Counted from the stretch's first letter, positions 1 through 12,934 are shown. The stretch: DNA of 64,000 nucleotides from Gnomoniopsis sp. IMI 355080 (GCA_027946555.1 JAPEVC010000158.1:22843-86842), one strand, 5' to 3'. The notes: generated from the letters alone by a model not told the origin. Made by a program: numbers and translations.

Positions 1-1924
1 TTTTTAAATAGGACCATTTCAAATAGTAGGCAATTGCAGATCTCAGGCTATTCTTGGCTTTTCCCAGGGACCGAAAGCGAGGCAGACGGTTCTCGGTAAA
101 GCACATTCTCAAGCAGCTTCACCTGGATTCATCGATATCAGTATCCCGGAACTGCTTACGTTCCTGGTCATATTGACAGGAAAAGAACAAGGATTTCGAG
201 AATCAAGCAACACTTACCAGTCTATAGGTGTCCAGTAAACAGCTTTGAGTACCCAGTGAAACGCGGCGGAATACCACCAATAGCCGCTTCAGAGAGATCA
301 ATCAACTACCTGATAGTCCCCCTTTGAAACAAAATGTGCTTTCCAGCCAATTAAGCTTGTATGTTAAGCTTGTTTTCAATGCCAATCACTTTCGCAATGT
401 GACAACAGCCGGCTCATGGTTGGGCCTTGCGTAAAGCTTGCGGGAGTCTTGTCTATGACTTGACTAACCTGGTAACGACGCCGCGTATAGTCTTTGTGTT
501 AGACGGTGCGCTCAACGTGGATTTTGGTAGTATTGAGGCTAAATCTTGTTGGTTTGAAATGCTTAAATAAGTCACATGCGGCAGGGCGTGGCTAAATCAC
601 TTTGCAGACGATATCAATAGTGCCATAGCAGACTGGGGCAGATATGGTTCCCACATTTGGCTGGACAGAAGAACCCCAACACGCTCGATATTTGTTTTGG
701 AGCAATTCACGAGCAATTAGAGGCCGTAGTAACGTGGGATACAGTCGTCCCGGTCAAATCGATATTGGTAACCTACATGTCATCTGGGATTCGTCAGCAC
801 TGGGTATGTATCCGTTACACATCAAACATGCACCGGGCTCCCAGGGAACAAGCTTGGATGCATATAAATCAAAATGTACAATAACGATAGTGTCAATACC
901 ATCGTCTTGTACCAGTCGGCCCAGACCGGTTCGGGCATTGATGGAGGGCAACAGCAACATACCCATATCACGGTCTCGCCCCGACGATGTATGACACTGG
1001 CTCCGAAAGTGATTGGTAGCAGCCACCAGGATATATCCGCTGCCGAAGTGAACGTCTCGGATGCAAAGCTTTATGAAGAAGGTGTGACTCGCGACGCCTT
1101 CGATGGGAATGTAGTTCGTCAAGTTGCATGTCAATGTTTGTAGCACCTCATGCATAGCATCGCACGACATACCAAGGTACCCGCTGATCTGTTGTTCGGT
1201 CACCAGATATGAATATGATGCGATCTCGGCATCGTAATCGTTTTGTCCCTTACATGGGGTCAGACGATGTGGATCACCTCCTCCTTCGATTATCCTACTT
1301 CGTCCTAAGTGACAGGATCCCGATAATGGTCCGATCACTGCCTGATTTAAGGTACCAAATCAATAGTGTGGTATGTATTTGTATTCGCCTAGATTGGGTG
1401 GGTAGGAGCCATTGCTTTCGGTCTTTGGTGTACTCGACGAGGGCATATCGTGGACGCGTCGGCAATTGCGAACTATTGCGGAGACTGTCAGTGTGTCTTC
1501 CCATGTGAGTAAAGATACTATGCTCGCTTACATCGAGAGCGGCGGAAGATCGTATCCGAGCAGACAAAGAGATAAAAATAGATGTGATCGTGTATGGTAC
1601 GCCAGCAATGAGATGCTCGAGAATCCATGACACCTGCAGACTCTCCCTCGAGCGAGGTTCACGATCGGTATCCATATTGAATGACACGGAGGCCCATTGG
1701 CGATTCTGAACCAGGTGAGAAATATTACGAAGTGGAAGGTCTTCGTGCGGAATCTGAATAACTATATATTGGATGACAATTCCAACTCATCGCGATCTTG
1801 GCTTCTGCCCTGTACTGTACATATATCGACAAATGTGGCTGTGTTCAACGAGCCAAGAGACTTCGAAACTTAGTGAATATTATTACGAGACTCCTCCTAC
1901 TACCATTCGACGTAACTCATCACT
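1..1924. other. Intergenic DNA with an unassigned open frame
   Basis: No gene can be supported here. The longest open frame is on the minus strand at 754-1338 (194 codons), with a second, overlapping one in another frame at 1295-1687. Neither has a domain, signal peptide or repeat that I recognise, and no clear splice pair joins them. The last 200 bases before the multicopper oxidase contain an AT-rich TATA-like stretch near 1760 and probably hold that gene's promoter. Confidence 0.5.
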
Positions 1925-3848
1925 ATGTTGCGCATAAGCTTGGCTCTCATCCTGACTGCGCTGCCATTGTTCCACGGGGCAGTGCTGAAAGACTTCGAAA
2001 GTCCTCCATACACGGATCTTTTCGCAATCCCTCTACCCATCTCACCAATCAAAGAGCCGAAGTTGTAAGTACTCGACCATTTTATACTTCATGCCTCGCC
2101 AAGATTCATGTCTCTGACCATGAGTATCACAGTAACACCACTGATCCTCTAACGGGTCGCCCCATCAACTACTACGAGATCGAGATCAAGTCGTTCAGCA
2201 AGAACTTCTACCCTGACCTTGGCAACGCCACCTTGGTGGGCTACGATGGCCTTAGTCCTGGACCAACCTTTGTAATGGAGAGGGGTGTCCAGTCCATTGT
2301 TCGGTTCATCAATAACGCCGAGCTACCAAACTCTGTCCATTTGCACGGCTCGTATTCCAAGTCTGCTTGGGACGGATGGGCGGATGATATCACGCAGCCA
2401 GGCCAGTTCAAAGACTATTTCTATCCGAACAATCAGTCTGCACGAACACTCTGGTATCATGACCATGCTGCCGACATTACATCTGTCAATGCGTACTTCG
2501 GCCAGTTCGGTACATACATCATCCACGATCCTGAAGAGGACGCGTTGAACCTACCGTCAGGCGAATTCGACATCCCACTGATGATCGGCACGAAGCAGTT
2601 TAACACCGATGGCACATTGTTCAACCCCGCGGATGAAACGACTTCATTATACGGTGATATCGTGGCAGTCAACGGCGAGCCTTGGCCATTCCTTGCTGTC
2701 CAGCCACGGAAGTATCGCTTCCGTTTGATCAACGTGGGCGACTCGAGGTCCTTCCAGTACTATTTCACAGATGCCGATTCTTCAGCAAATGTGAAGAACA
2801 AGAGAGACACATTTAAGGACGACCCCGTGAATCAACTGCCCTTCTATGTCATTGGCTCGGACACTGGCTTATTGACAAACCCGGTCCTCACCACCACTTT
2901 ATACCACTCGATTGCCGAGAGGTATGAAGTTGTCTTTGACTTTAGCCCCTTCGCCGGCCAGAATATCACTCTGCGCAACACGGGCGATGTGGCAGCTGAC
3001 ACAGATTATCGGTTCACCGATAGGGTGATGCAGTTCCAGGTTTCTTCGGAACCAGTCACCGACACTTCAGTCCTTCCCTCGACACTCCGCGAAATTGACT
3101 TCCCAAACGTGGCCAACAAATCGATCGCAAGTCCTGACCACACTTTTACATTTGAACGGAAGAATGGAGACTGGCGTATCAATGGTATCGGGTGGGACAT
3201 GGTTGACCAGCGCGTTCTTGCCAGGCCCCCTGTCGGCGCGACGGAAATCTGGGAGCTTGTCAATGGTGGCGGTGGTTGGTCGCATCCAATTCACGTACAG
3301 TGAGTCAATACTTCTTTTACTTGCTTGATATATTCTAAACATACCCTCTAGTCTGGTTGACATGCATGTCATTGCCCGAACGGGAGGAAACATGGGCAGG
3401 GGCGTAGAGCCTTACGAGGACAAAGGCCTGAAGGATGTCGTCTGGCTAGGGCCCTCCGAGACGGTGTTTGTCGAGGCAGAATACCAGCCATGGGATGGAC
3501 TATACATGTAAGTCTACCAAGCTATCATGCTGTCTGTAGATGATGTCTGATTGAGCGACCAGGTTCCACTGCCATAATCTCATCCATGAGGATCACGACA
3601 TGCTCGCGGCTTTCAATGTGACTGAGCTCGTAGAGTTGGGCTACAACGACACGATCTTCCTGGATCCGCGCCAAGAAATATTTGCGGCTGAGGCGAATAC
3701 ACCCGAAAAGTTGACAGAAACTGCCATCATGGACAAGATCGACTTCCTAGCGAGCTTGCAACCATACGCCGACATTGCGGAACGTCAGGAGCGTCTCAAG
3801 GAATTCTACGCCGAACATCCAGAGGAGGAATTTGTAGATGAGGATTGA
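1925..3848 (+). CDS. Secreted multicopper oxidase, bilirubin-oxidase-like
   Basis: A blue copper oxidase that would oxidise phenols, pigments or metal ions with O2, probably outside the cell. Exons 1925-2064, 2133-3299, 3352-3507 and 3563-3848 join in phase to give 582 residues. The start at 1925 gives a hydrophobic leader (MLRISLALILTALPLFHGA). A longer frame from 1798 reads through intron 1 and lacks this leader. All copper-binding blocks are present: HLHG (about 116-119), WYHDHA (about 156), HPIHVH (about 431) and HCHNLIHEDHDM (490-501), whose last Met is the expected type-1 axial ligand. The HEDHDM ending and overall length resemble bilirubin oxidase rather than plant or basidiomycete laccase. 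It is followed by a Zn2Cys6 regulator on the same strand. The family is secure; the substrate is unknown. Confidence 0.93.
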
Positions 3849-4387
3849 GATGAGTATTAGAATGTGGATTGAGATGATGGTGGAGACGATACAATAAGAA
3901 GCGAATTTTCATGGGAGATGGGAGATGTTAGCTGGGAGCAGTCAGGTCGTGGCTTCGCAACAGTTAGTTGCTAATTTTCAGCACAGTCACTACTGTCAGA
4001 CGTAGAACGCACGGGTTACATATTTACGACCACAATTAGGTATGTATTGCAATACAACATAGCTTGAAGGAGTTCCTATCTAGGTACGTAGCTAAATTTC
4101 CACTAAACTCCCAGATGAATATGCAGAGGCATTTGATCAGGTCGAAAGCAGTGATATCCGTACACTTAGGAAATCATTCGGACTTTACTAATCCCCGAAC
4201 GGGGCCGTAAGAACTACTTCGGACAAGAACTAGTGTCCGCAGTAAGCAGAGTCTCGGACCCGTGTCATCAGATCTGCGACTTTGTTGCCGACCTCAAAAG
4301 CCCGGGAGACTCCAAGATGGTTTCAACGGTAGGGCATTCCGTGAACGGAATTAGTGAACATCGCACTCGATTTCCACACCCAGCACC
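3849..4387. other. Intergenic: oxidase 3' end and regulator promoter
   Basis: No coding sequence is seen in these 539 bases. The stretch contains an inverted repeat CCCCG-AA-CGGGG at 4193-4204, about 185 bases before the regulator start. This is listed separately as a candidate binding site. Confidence 0.5.
4193..4204. promoter_or_regulatory. Inverted repeat CCCCGAACGGGG upstream of regulator
   Basis: CCG and CGG half-sites are placed head to head with two bases between them, flanked by extra C and G bases. Zn2Cys6 proteins usually bind CGG triplets in direct, inverted or everted arrangement. The AGGGG/CCCCT-like core could equally be a stress-response element. Position fits either self-regulation of the downstream regulator or a shared input with the upstream oxidase. 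Confidence 0.25.
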
Positions 4388-6745
4388 ATGGATGACCAGG
4401 TAGACACAGGCGCGTCTGCGGGGCCTATTCATCCTGCCTCCTCCCCTAAGAACGCTAAACTCCGACCGAAGCGCGTTTTGGCATGCGTACTTTGCCAGCA
4501 ACGGAAAGTAAAATGTGATCGCAACTTTCCTTGTGCCAATTGCAAGCGAAATGGCGTACAATGTGTGTCGGCGGTAATTCCCCAGCCTCGGCGTCGCAGG
4601 TTTGCGGAGCGTGAGCTGCTAGACCGCTTGCAACAGTACGAGCAGCTTCTTCGAGAGAACCATATCGACTTCAAGCCTATGCATACGCCGAATAGTACTG
4701 TTACTCAGGAAACAGATGGTGTTGGGAGTGCTGACCTTGATAACGTGGGTTCGACTGGGGAGGTTGTGATTGAATCCACTGGTAGATTGGAACCTGCGTA
4801 TGGATGTGCTCCCGACACGGCACGATCATATATACACTGACTGAAGTTATTTTTAGTGTTGACTTCCTCCAAGCTGTCAGGAAAACGGTATAGTCCATCT
4901 ACCTCAAGAGATGAATCACTGTGCAGACAAGATGGCTAATTCGTGGTACAAAGACTATGGAACCCGACGAGGAACCCATACCCCATACCAAATTTGACCA
5001 ACACCAGGAATCTCATACAACTAGCTTGGTAGTCAATACCTCGACATCTAACGACTGGCTTGCTAATGCGTGGCGATATCCGAGCCACATGGACAAAGAC
5101 GACTACAATCGATGGTTCCTCTTTGGTGAACCTCAACCAGATATCGACATTTCCTCCCTGCATCCCGACCAGGCGCAAATTCTCAGACTATGGCAGATTT
5201 ATTTGGAAAATGTCGACCCGATGCTCAAATGCACACATAACCCGACCTTACAAGCTCGCATCATTGATGCTCTAGGCCACATGACAAGCATTCCACCCTT
5301 GTTGAATGCTCTTATGTTCAGTATCTACTGCGTTGCGATCATGAGTCTCGCAGATGAAGACTGTCTCGTCCGGTTCGGGACATCTAGACAAGATATGCTC
5401 GCACAGTATCATGGCGCATGTCAACATGCTCTTCTAAAGTACAAGATTTGGCGGAGCAGTGAACTTGACGGATTAACAGCCTTGTATTTCTACCTTGTAC
5501 GCCTCCTGTTGTCGCAAATGCCGGTTTACTTCTGAGGCTCCGCTGTTTACGGTACCTGTGCCCAAGTATCGACTGACAGGACACTCCCAGGTTTCTCTTC
5601 GACCCAATACTGATCCGCGCTCTATTTCCGCAATCCTCGCAATCCTGATTCGCAATGCGCAACAAATGGGCCTTCATGATGAAGCAAGCAACACCAAACA
5701 CCCGGTCCTCGAGGCTGAACTGCGCCGCCGAGTGTGGTGGTCTCTCATAGCATTAGACCACCGCGTTTGCGAACTGGTGGAGTATAAAACCTCTTCCTTG
5801 ACACCACTCTGGGACTGTCGACTACCGCTGAATGTGAGCGACTTCGAGCTTCGTGCCGAGCTGAAGACTTCGCCAGCGGGCCATGAACGGCCAACCGAGG
5901 CATTATTTCCCGTCGTGTGGAGCCAAGTAGCAGATTCACTTAGGCACAGCGCTTTCCATTTAAATTTTATCAATCCAGGTTTAAATGCTTTGTGCCGATC
6001 AAGCACGATTACTTCAGAGGGAGGCCAGGTAGAAGGTCCCAAGGCAATGATCGAGAAGTACCTGTCTTACTGCGAACCAGATGACCCTCTCGGTTTTACA
6101 ACAATCTGGATGGCTAGAGGACAAGTCGCAAGGCACCATTTGCTTGCATATTACGCCAAACATTCGAAAGGAACCGTGCAGCAGACGGAATCGCAGCGTC
6201 GTACCGCACTCTCCCACGCCATTGATATGCTCGAATGCGACACGAAGCTCAGGACATCACCCCTGGCGAAGCGACATCTCTGGTTCTCGAATTTTCACGT
6301 CCCAGCCATAGCTTACTTCCACATTATCAACCATACCAGAAAGCAGCCCAACGAGAGCAGTGCAGGAGATGTCTGGAGGGTGATGCGGGAGAACTGGAGC
6401 GCGCGGGCCGCAAATCGAGCATCGCTGGGGAAGCGCAACGAGCAGATGACTTTTGAAAGATTTTCACAAAGTGTTACCAGGGGATGGGAGGCGTTTGGGG
6501 CTGCACTGAGGGGGGTTATAGAAGATGAGGTGCTGGAGAAAGGGGATTCAGTAGGCGCGGGTCCAAGTGAGGGCTCTTTCACGGCCGAGGCAATCGATGT
6601 CCATGATCAGATGCTGCCGGAGGATGATCTCTTCGGCATGGGGTCAGAGCCAGAATCTAATGTAGGACGGTCTCAGATGGGGTCGGAGATGGTACATTTT
6701 TGGACGGCAATGGACTGGACATTTATGGACCCTCAAAATTGGTGA
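4388..6745 (+). CDS. Zn2Cys6 transcription factor with fungal regulatory domain
   Basis: A nuclear DNA-binding regulator. The first exon carries the zinc cluster CVLCQQRKVKCDRNFPCANC followed by CKRNGVQC, at about residues 33-58. A basic linker and a short coiled coil follow (RELLDRLQQYEQLLREN). The remainder matches the fungal-specific transcription factor middle region, including an RRRVWWSLIALD block. An intron at 5497-5590 joins YL to VSLRPNTD in phase 0 and is well supported. The junction between the first exon (ending about 4797) and the second frame (from about 4930) is not resolved; donor 4798 with acceptor 4931 restores the frame, but a short extra exon is possible. It lies between the oxidase and the transporter/monooxygenase genes, so it may control one of those groups. 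Confidence 0.85.
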
Positions 6746-8938
6746 GCATGATGCGACTGTTGACCAAATGTAGACAGAACATTTGGGCGGTAAAATAAAA
6801 AGAGCATAGATTAGCCACGGCCTCGACTGAAGTTGTAGCCCAGGCGATCTTGCAAGGTCGCAACAACATCACATGATATACCACCTGGAAAGAAGCGAGA
6901 CGGAGACAGCATGCGGATGCTATGTAAGTCTGTGGCAGCGAGCCGAGAGGCCGGAGGATATTGTGCGGCGCAAGCTCGTTCTCAGATATCCATCTAGACC
7001 AGTCGCCCATGTCCATGCCATCTATTGAGAATACACTACAATTTAGCAGCATTTATGCTAGTAGCCAAGTCTTGGCCAAGCTTATTTCAACGTCGCCTTC
7101 TCATTGACGGAATATTCTTCACATCCACCCTACATAATGGTGTGCAACCTGCGATCCTTCTGCACCCAGACCCTAGACTCGAGGAGGGCGCTAATTCCCA
7201 TCGCAAACATTTGGAATTGTCCAATGGCGAGCTTTCACAGACTGTCGACCCAGCGTGTTGGGACTTCGCACATGATGCCGCGTGTCTGCCCCTGCTGGTG
7301 AGTTGCGAGGTCATTCCTCACAGGTCCCCACGGGGGAAAAGCCTTATTCGGTCGGTGAGGTTGCACAGCATCTCTATTGAGATTGATTGACAGGTCTGGT
7401 GGCGCGGGCGGGGCCAAGAGGGCCATTCAAGCACTGCAAGGTGGCTCACAATTGATCGCCGAGAGCCTCACATGACCATAGACGCCTGCTGGCTTCGACG
7501 GTTTCTGGATTGTGGTGCCGCAAGTCTCAGTAAGCATCAACAGTCTGCACGACTCCGGGTACCATCAATCGGGTTCTGGGCTTGACGGGCCAGTGCTTTC
7601 GTTGTGTCGACAGAGCCGGGCCGAGCCCACTTATATAGGGATAGTTTCCAGGAATTTCGACTTTGACTCACCGTTGTGAGGCTGGCTCACTTGCATTGGT
7701 GGGCATTACCTGGGTTTGCGCTCAGCTCCGCGTCTGCGATATCAAAGCTCTTCTAACCGAAATGTCTCAGCCCTTCCATAGACTGGATAGTACCCTGGGC
7801 CTACCGCCTTCGAGTTGACGTTAATTTTGGCTAAAAGTCAAACACATTGCATATTGTCCACCTGTCATGCACTGACACCATGAATAGTCTCACCGAAATT
7901 CCAACCATCCGCACCATTCCGCTGTCAAGCACGTAGGACCTGTGTCCACTTGCCAGACTGTGCAACATATCAGAGCCGCCGAAGTCCTGAAGTGCGCGGT
8001 GCTGCCACTTCCCGGCTCGCCCAAGTTGTATGAAGTACCTAGGTGAGGACCACGTAATACAGAGGAGATAAAACGTCAAGTGAACATGTACAACACTACT
8101 CATTTAACTTGCTTGATGCGGAATGTTTTCCTCAGCACAAACCCGGGCGGATGGGTAACTTGATCCAACAATCAACCTCAGCCCGACGGCCCCACAAAGC
8201 TTACACGGCCGTCGCGCGCTGGCTTGTACCGGTGGTTGTGATTCGCGGCTAGATTTTGTTCAACGTTGAGGCTTTGGTCCTACAAGTTAGAGCCGCCAGG
8301 GTGAATTTGTAATTGGTGGAAATTCATCCAGAGATTTCTCCGCAACACCCCTAGTAAGCCGCACGGAGCAAACGGCAAGCGAGCTGGCTAGCCAACACTT
8401 TTCCCCAGCCGAATGGTAAAAAGCTAAGATCTGAAGGATTCAACTCCACGGGGAAGTGGAACCAGTAGGCAAGGGTGGGGACTGGGGAACGTCCGGGGAA
8501 AACCAGGGTCGTCGTGTTTGGCGTGTCGACCTGGCCTCAGGACAGGTGTAGACACAGCCGGACTGGGAATGGCGGCATGTCGGGACCTGGCATGCTTGAG
8601 CAAGGCTATCTTCCCGACTGGCCATGTGATACTAGGAAAATGCAGACGCTACTATCTTACTCGACTTGGTGGGCTCGGGATGCATGCAAGCATGCAGGCA
8701 TGGATACTCGAGATAGCTTTGCAGCCCCTCTATTCAATATTGCTCCTACGTCGAACTCGAATAGATAAAAGGACGTCCCACCCACAACGACCTGCCTCCT
8801 GATACGCTCTTCTCTTCCATTCACTCCAGCCTTACACAAGTCGTTGACCGTATTTGCGGATCTTCGTTTTCACTCCGACGCTTTCCTTTCTGCACTTACC
8901 CCCGGGCAGGCCGGTTGACCACCGCCAACGACAGCCAG
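6746..8938. other. Long intergenic region upstream of sugar transporter
   Basis: About 2.2 kb without a supportable gene. Small open frames on both strands are short and featureless. The stretch holds one TACCTAGG-type palindrome near 8036 and a cluster of CreA-like sites at 8475-8498. The last 150 bases are pyrimidine-rich, like a fungal 5' leader. Confidence 0.5.
8475..8498 (+). promoter_or_regulatory. Three CreA-type sites (SYGGRG)
   Basis: GTGGGG (8475-8480), CTGGGG (8482-8487) and CCGGGG (8493-8498) each match the CreA/CRE1 consensus SYGGRG on the same strand within 24 bases. They lie about 440 bases before the start of the sugar-type transporter. CreA binding to close-set sites is the usual arrangement for glucose repression, so carbon-catabolite control of the transporter is a reasonable inference. 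Confidence 0.45.
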
Positions 8939-10711
8939 ATGGTGAACTCCACGCGGTTGTACAATTGGTGAGCGCCTCCTCTGTAGACGTCTATTTATCC
9001 TCTGGAAGACGTAAGTTTGCTGACAATACTTCCCCAGGTACATATCGATGGTAGCGGCGATGTGTATGGTTCTCTATGGCTACGACGCTTCAACCTTTAA
9101 CTCGATCCAAACGCAAGACAATTGGCTAGCTTGGTTTGATCTGACAAGTGTAAGCTATCAAGCCTTTTCTTCCGAGGGGTCGTCTTGGGGACTAACTGGA
9201 CATAAGGACGATGTGTATCTTCTTGGCCTCATCAATACGGTATATTCTATCGGTGCCATCATTGCTGGCTGGTTTCTTGGTGGTCCAATCGTAAGTACTG
9301 CCGGGGTTCTTCATTTCCCTCCAGTATCTCACCTTGTGTTCTAGGCCGATTTCTTCGGGCGTCGTGCGGGTATGGGTCTTGGCTGCTTGATCACTATTGC
9401 CGCAACTATGATGCAAACCTTTCCCAACCAAGGCAATCTCGCCTGCTTTATGGCCGGGCGATTCTTCATTGGTGTTGGTCAGGGAATCGCTTTGAGTAAG
9501 TATCCCCTCTCGTTTCAATTTTCGTATGCACATCTATTAACGACCTTCTTAAAGCCGCTGGCCCCGTTTATATTGGTGAGATGGCACCGCCAGAGATCCG
9601 AGGTCTCATTATGGCATTTTGGCAGACGTTCTACTCTGTCGGATCCTTTATCGCCTACTGGATCAACTATGCCTGTGGCTTGCACAAGGGCTCCCTGGGA
9701 GAGTGGACCTGGAAGATGGTCTTGATCTTCCAAATTATGGTGCCCGCCCTCATCGTTGCTCTTCTGCCGTTTATGCCTGAATCCCCTCGTTGGTATATCC
9801 AGAAGAAAGGCAATACCGAGGCTGCGCGTGCCTCCCTTCGCCGCATCCGCGAAACCGAGCCCGAAATCGAGGAGGAGCTCACAGTGATCCGTGAAGCCCT
9901 GGAATACGAGAAGGAGGCTATCAGCTCCGGCTACTCTGCTTTGTTCAAAGACCCGTCGGTCCGCAAGCGTCTTTATCTTGCCATGGTCCTCAACATTGGC
10001 CAGCAGCTCACCGGGCAGGGCTCCCTCAACACGTATTCGTCTACGATTTACAAGCATGTTTGGACTTCAACCGCTACCATCAACCTGATCAACGCATTGA
10101 ATGCCACCTGCGGCATCCTGTTTACCCTCAATGCCACCTGGACTGTCGACCGCTTTGGTCGCCGCTGGATGTTTATTGTCGGTGCGATTGGCATGGGCGT
10201 ATGCATGCTTCTCGTCGCCACGGTTGGAATCACCACGCCCGGGTCAACTAGCAAGTCTGAACCTGTCGGCGTCGCCATCGTATTCCTCCTGTTCCTCTTC
10301 ATTTTCTTCTACAAGCCATCTTGGGGAGCCACAACATGGATCTGGACAGCCGAGATCTTCAGCATGAACGTTCGCGCACAGGCTGTTGGTATGTGCTCGC
10401 AGATGCAGAATGTCGCCCAAGCTGTGTTCAACCAATTCTTCCCCTTATTTTTAGCCTCGTCGGGGTTCAAAACCTTCTACTTCTTCATGGCTGTCAACGT
10501 TTGCCTTGCTCTGTTTGTCTTTTTCCTTATCCCCGAAACGAAACAGGTTCCGCTCGAGGAGATCGATGTCCTCTTCGGCGGCGCAAATCACGTCGACAAG
10601 GGCGCTCAGATGCTGGGTATCCCAGAAGAGGCGAGCGGCGCGCACCACGTTGCTGAGAAGGACGGTCGTGCTACGGTCAGGGAGGAGGAAAATATTACCA
10701 GGGCAGCGTAA
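8939..10711 (+). CDS. MFS sugar transporter
   Basis: A plasma-membrane sugar porter of the major facilitator superfamily with twelve predicted helices, 510 residues. Exons 8939-8967, 9038-9149, 9207-9290, 9345-9495 and 9555-10711 all join in phase. Sugar-porter signatures are visible: DFFGRRAG after helix 2, GRFFIGVGQG, PESPRWYI at the central loop, DRFGRR in the second half, and PETKQVPLEEID at the end. The first exon encodes only nine residues and part of the tenth, so the start rests on in-frame splicing to the YISMVAAMC segment. It converges with the flavin monooxygenase gene, 304 bases apart. Whether it carries a hexose, a disaccharide or a sugar-like aromatic precursor cannot be told. 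Confidence 0.92.
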
Positions 10712-11015
10712 TTTTAGCGCCCTTCTAAAGAGCGATCTACAAGCGTCAGTATCACTACTGCTGCTGCTTATACGATACTTACCCGGGCGAACGGGTCGAC
10801 AAAGATGTCCCGATCTTGATTAGTAACTTTGGAAGGTTTTTGATGATGATACCTGATCTTCTACTTGAACGAAGAGCATCCTGTCACAAAATGGCATTGT
10901 CGGGCAATCTTGGTTATCACCTAAAAACTTGTACGAAATTCCCACATGCATCCATTGGTGTCTTCCATGATTTGTACAATTCCTTCATCCTCCCAATGTG
11001 AACCTTCAATCTCGC
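10712..11015. other. Convergent intergenic spacer
   Basis: This short AT-rich spacer separates the 3' ends of the transporter (plus) and the flavin monooxygenase (minus). It presumably holds both polyadenylation regions. Nothing else is seen in it. Confidence 0.5.
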
Positions 11016-12934
11016 TTATCCTGCCGTGGCAGACGGACGCAAGACATCAGCCGCCTCGCTCGGCCCAGTCAATTCTGACTGTACATCCTCCACGTGCTCA
11101 ACATGACCAGCACTTGCTCCAAAGTCAGCTTTTAGCTTTGAAAGATTTGCATCCACTGGCTCGTTAGCTTCTCGCTCCCCACTCCAGTATCGCACATCGA
11201 ACCCCTCCAGACGCTCGAGCTTCTCGGTGATTTCCTTCTCATACTCGGGAATTCCAAGCAGATAAGTTAGCATCTGCGGCTTCTTCCCCGGGATATTTGC
11301 CCCCGTCCACCAGCTCTCCGTTAGCGGAAATAGTGTTGGCTCGTTCTGCGCGTTTACGTATGCGGCCCACTCGTCTTCCGCGGACGATAGCGCCTCAATG
11401 GACTTGATCTTGCGATCGCCGTTCTTCTCAGAATCAAGCACCTTGCTGATGGCTGCGCAAGCGAAGTCACACTGTAGTTCAATGATGGTCGTGCCGTTGG
11501 AAATCGCTGTTGGCGCGTACGGCGTGTACGACATGAAGGCGTTCGGGTACCCAGCAAAAGTGGTTCCGAGGTACGCACGAATCCCGTTCGACCAGTAGTC
11601 TTTGATATCTACACCGTCACGGCTCTTCAGACCCATGTTCGTCATTCTGCATCCAACTATTAGCTGCGAATCTGTGATAAGATGGGAAGAGGGGATGAGG
11701 AGGAGGGGCGGGAGGCAAAGAGGGCTTGGCCAACTTACGAGCCCGAGAATGCGTCGAATCCAGTCGCCAAGATCAATATATCAAAATCTATCTGTCTCCC
11801 ATCTTCCATCTCAATGCCCGTCGAATTGAAAGCTTTGGATGGTGTACGTTTCGTGTTCACGAGCTCCACGGATGGCTTGTCCACGCTCTCGTAATAGTCC
11901 ATCTCTAGCGGCGGCCTCTTGGTAAAGATGTGATACGGCATTTTTTCAGCAGGCAAAGGGGCCATCTCATCCATCTTTGCAGGATCCGTCATCCTCGCCC
12001 TAACCTTCTTCGCCCAAAACTCGTAAATCTTTGCATTGGCCTCGGCCGATAGCATGACATCTGGGTAATTGCTGGCCCAAAAACGGAAACCGCCACCCTG
12101 CCAGAGGCTCTCCCAGTGCTTCTCACGCTCCTCTGGCGACACGTCGAGCGTGTTCTCTGAGGGCCGGGGTACTGGTAAGAAGCCGTTCGTGGACTGTGTC
12201 CGTGCAGTGCCCAGGATGCTGTCCAGGTAAAGATGCCAGGCTTCATTTTCGGCCTTGGAAAGCGGCCGTTGGGCGGCGGGAAGGCAGAGCGATGGGCGTC
12301 GCAAGAAGATGGTCAGGTGCTCGGCTTCCTTGGCGACCTCCTGGGTGATCTGTACGGCTGTGGCGCCTGTGCCCACCAGTCCGACTTTCTTACCCTTCAC
12401 ATCGAGGCCCTCCGGGTAAAAGGACGAGTGGAATACCTGTCCTTTATAATCCTTCAGGCCTGGGAAGTCGGGAATGTGGCGCTGGTGCAAGAGTCCTGAG
12501 CAGAGCAGCAGAAAGCGCGTCTTCGCCAAATGACCCTGCTGAGTCTTGACCGTCCACTCACCAGCGCCGTCATCCCACGAGCAATCAATCACTCGGGCGT
12601 TGAAGTACGTGTCCTTGCTAAGGTTCAGCACCTTGTCGGCATGAGCAAAGTATGCACGCAGCTCGCGGTGATCGGGATAGCGTTCATTGAAGGTCCATGT
12701 CTTGTATACTTCCGGGATGTTGAGTTGGTAAAAAGGGAACTCGGAGTCAACTCTTGCGCCTGGGTAGCGATTCCAGTGCCAGGTGCCGCCGAAACCATCA
12801 CCTGCTTCAAATATTTTCGCATTTAAATCGAGTTTCCGGAGCTTGTGGAGCATCGATACGCCCGAGAAGCCAGCGCCAATGACAAGCGCATCGACGCGGA
12901 TTTCAGGTGCATGATTGCCGTTTGTGTCTCCCAT
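11016..12934 (-). CDS. Baeyer-Villiger-like flavin monooxygenase
   Basis: An FAD- and NADPH-dependent monooxygenase of the cyclohexanone/steroid monooxygenase group, which inserts oxygen next to a ketone or oxidises a heteroatom. Exons 12934-11739 and 11646-11016 join in phase to give 608 residues. Residues 20-25 (GAGFSG) bind FAD, GGTWHWNRYPGARVD is the typical following block, 188-193 (GTGATA) bind NADPH, and ILATGFDAFSGS closes the core. The type I fingerprint FxGxxxHxxxW[PD] is altered: both aromatic ends are Tyr (Y163, H169, Y173-P174). I prefer the Met at 12934; an in-frame Met at 12970 would add twelve residues. It is divergent from the decarboxylase gene. Activity type is uncertain because of the altered fingerprint. 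Confidence 0.88.

Noticed and set aside
754..1687. Minus-strand gene in the left-end region
   Set aside because: Two frames of 194 and 130 codons overlap in different phases, with no domain, signal peptide or splice pair.
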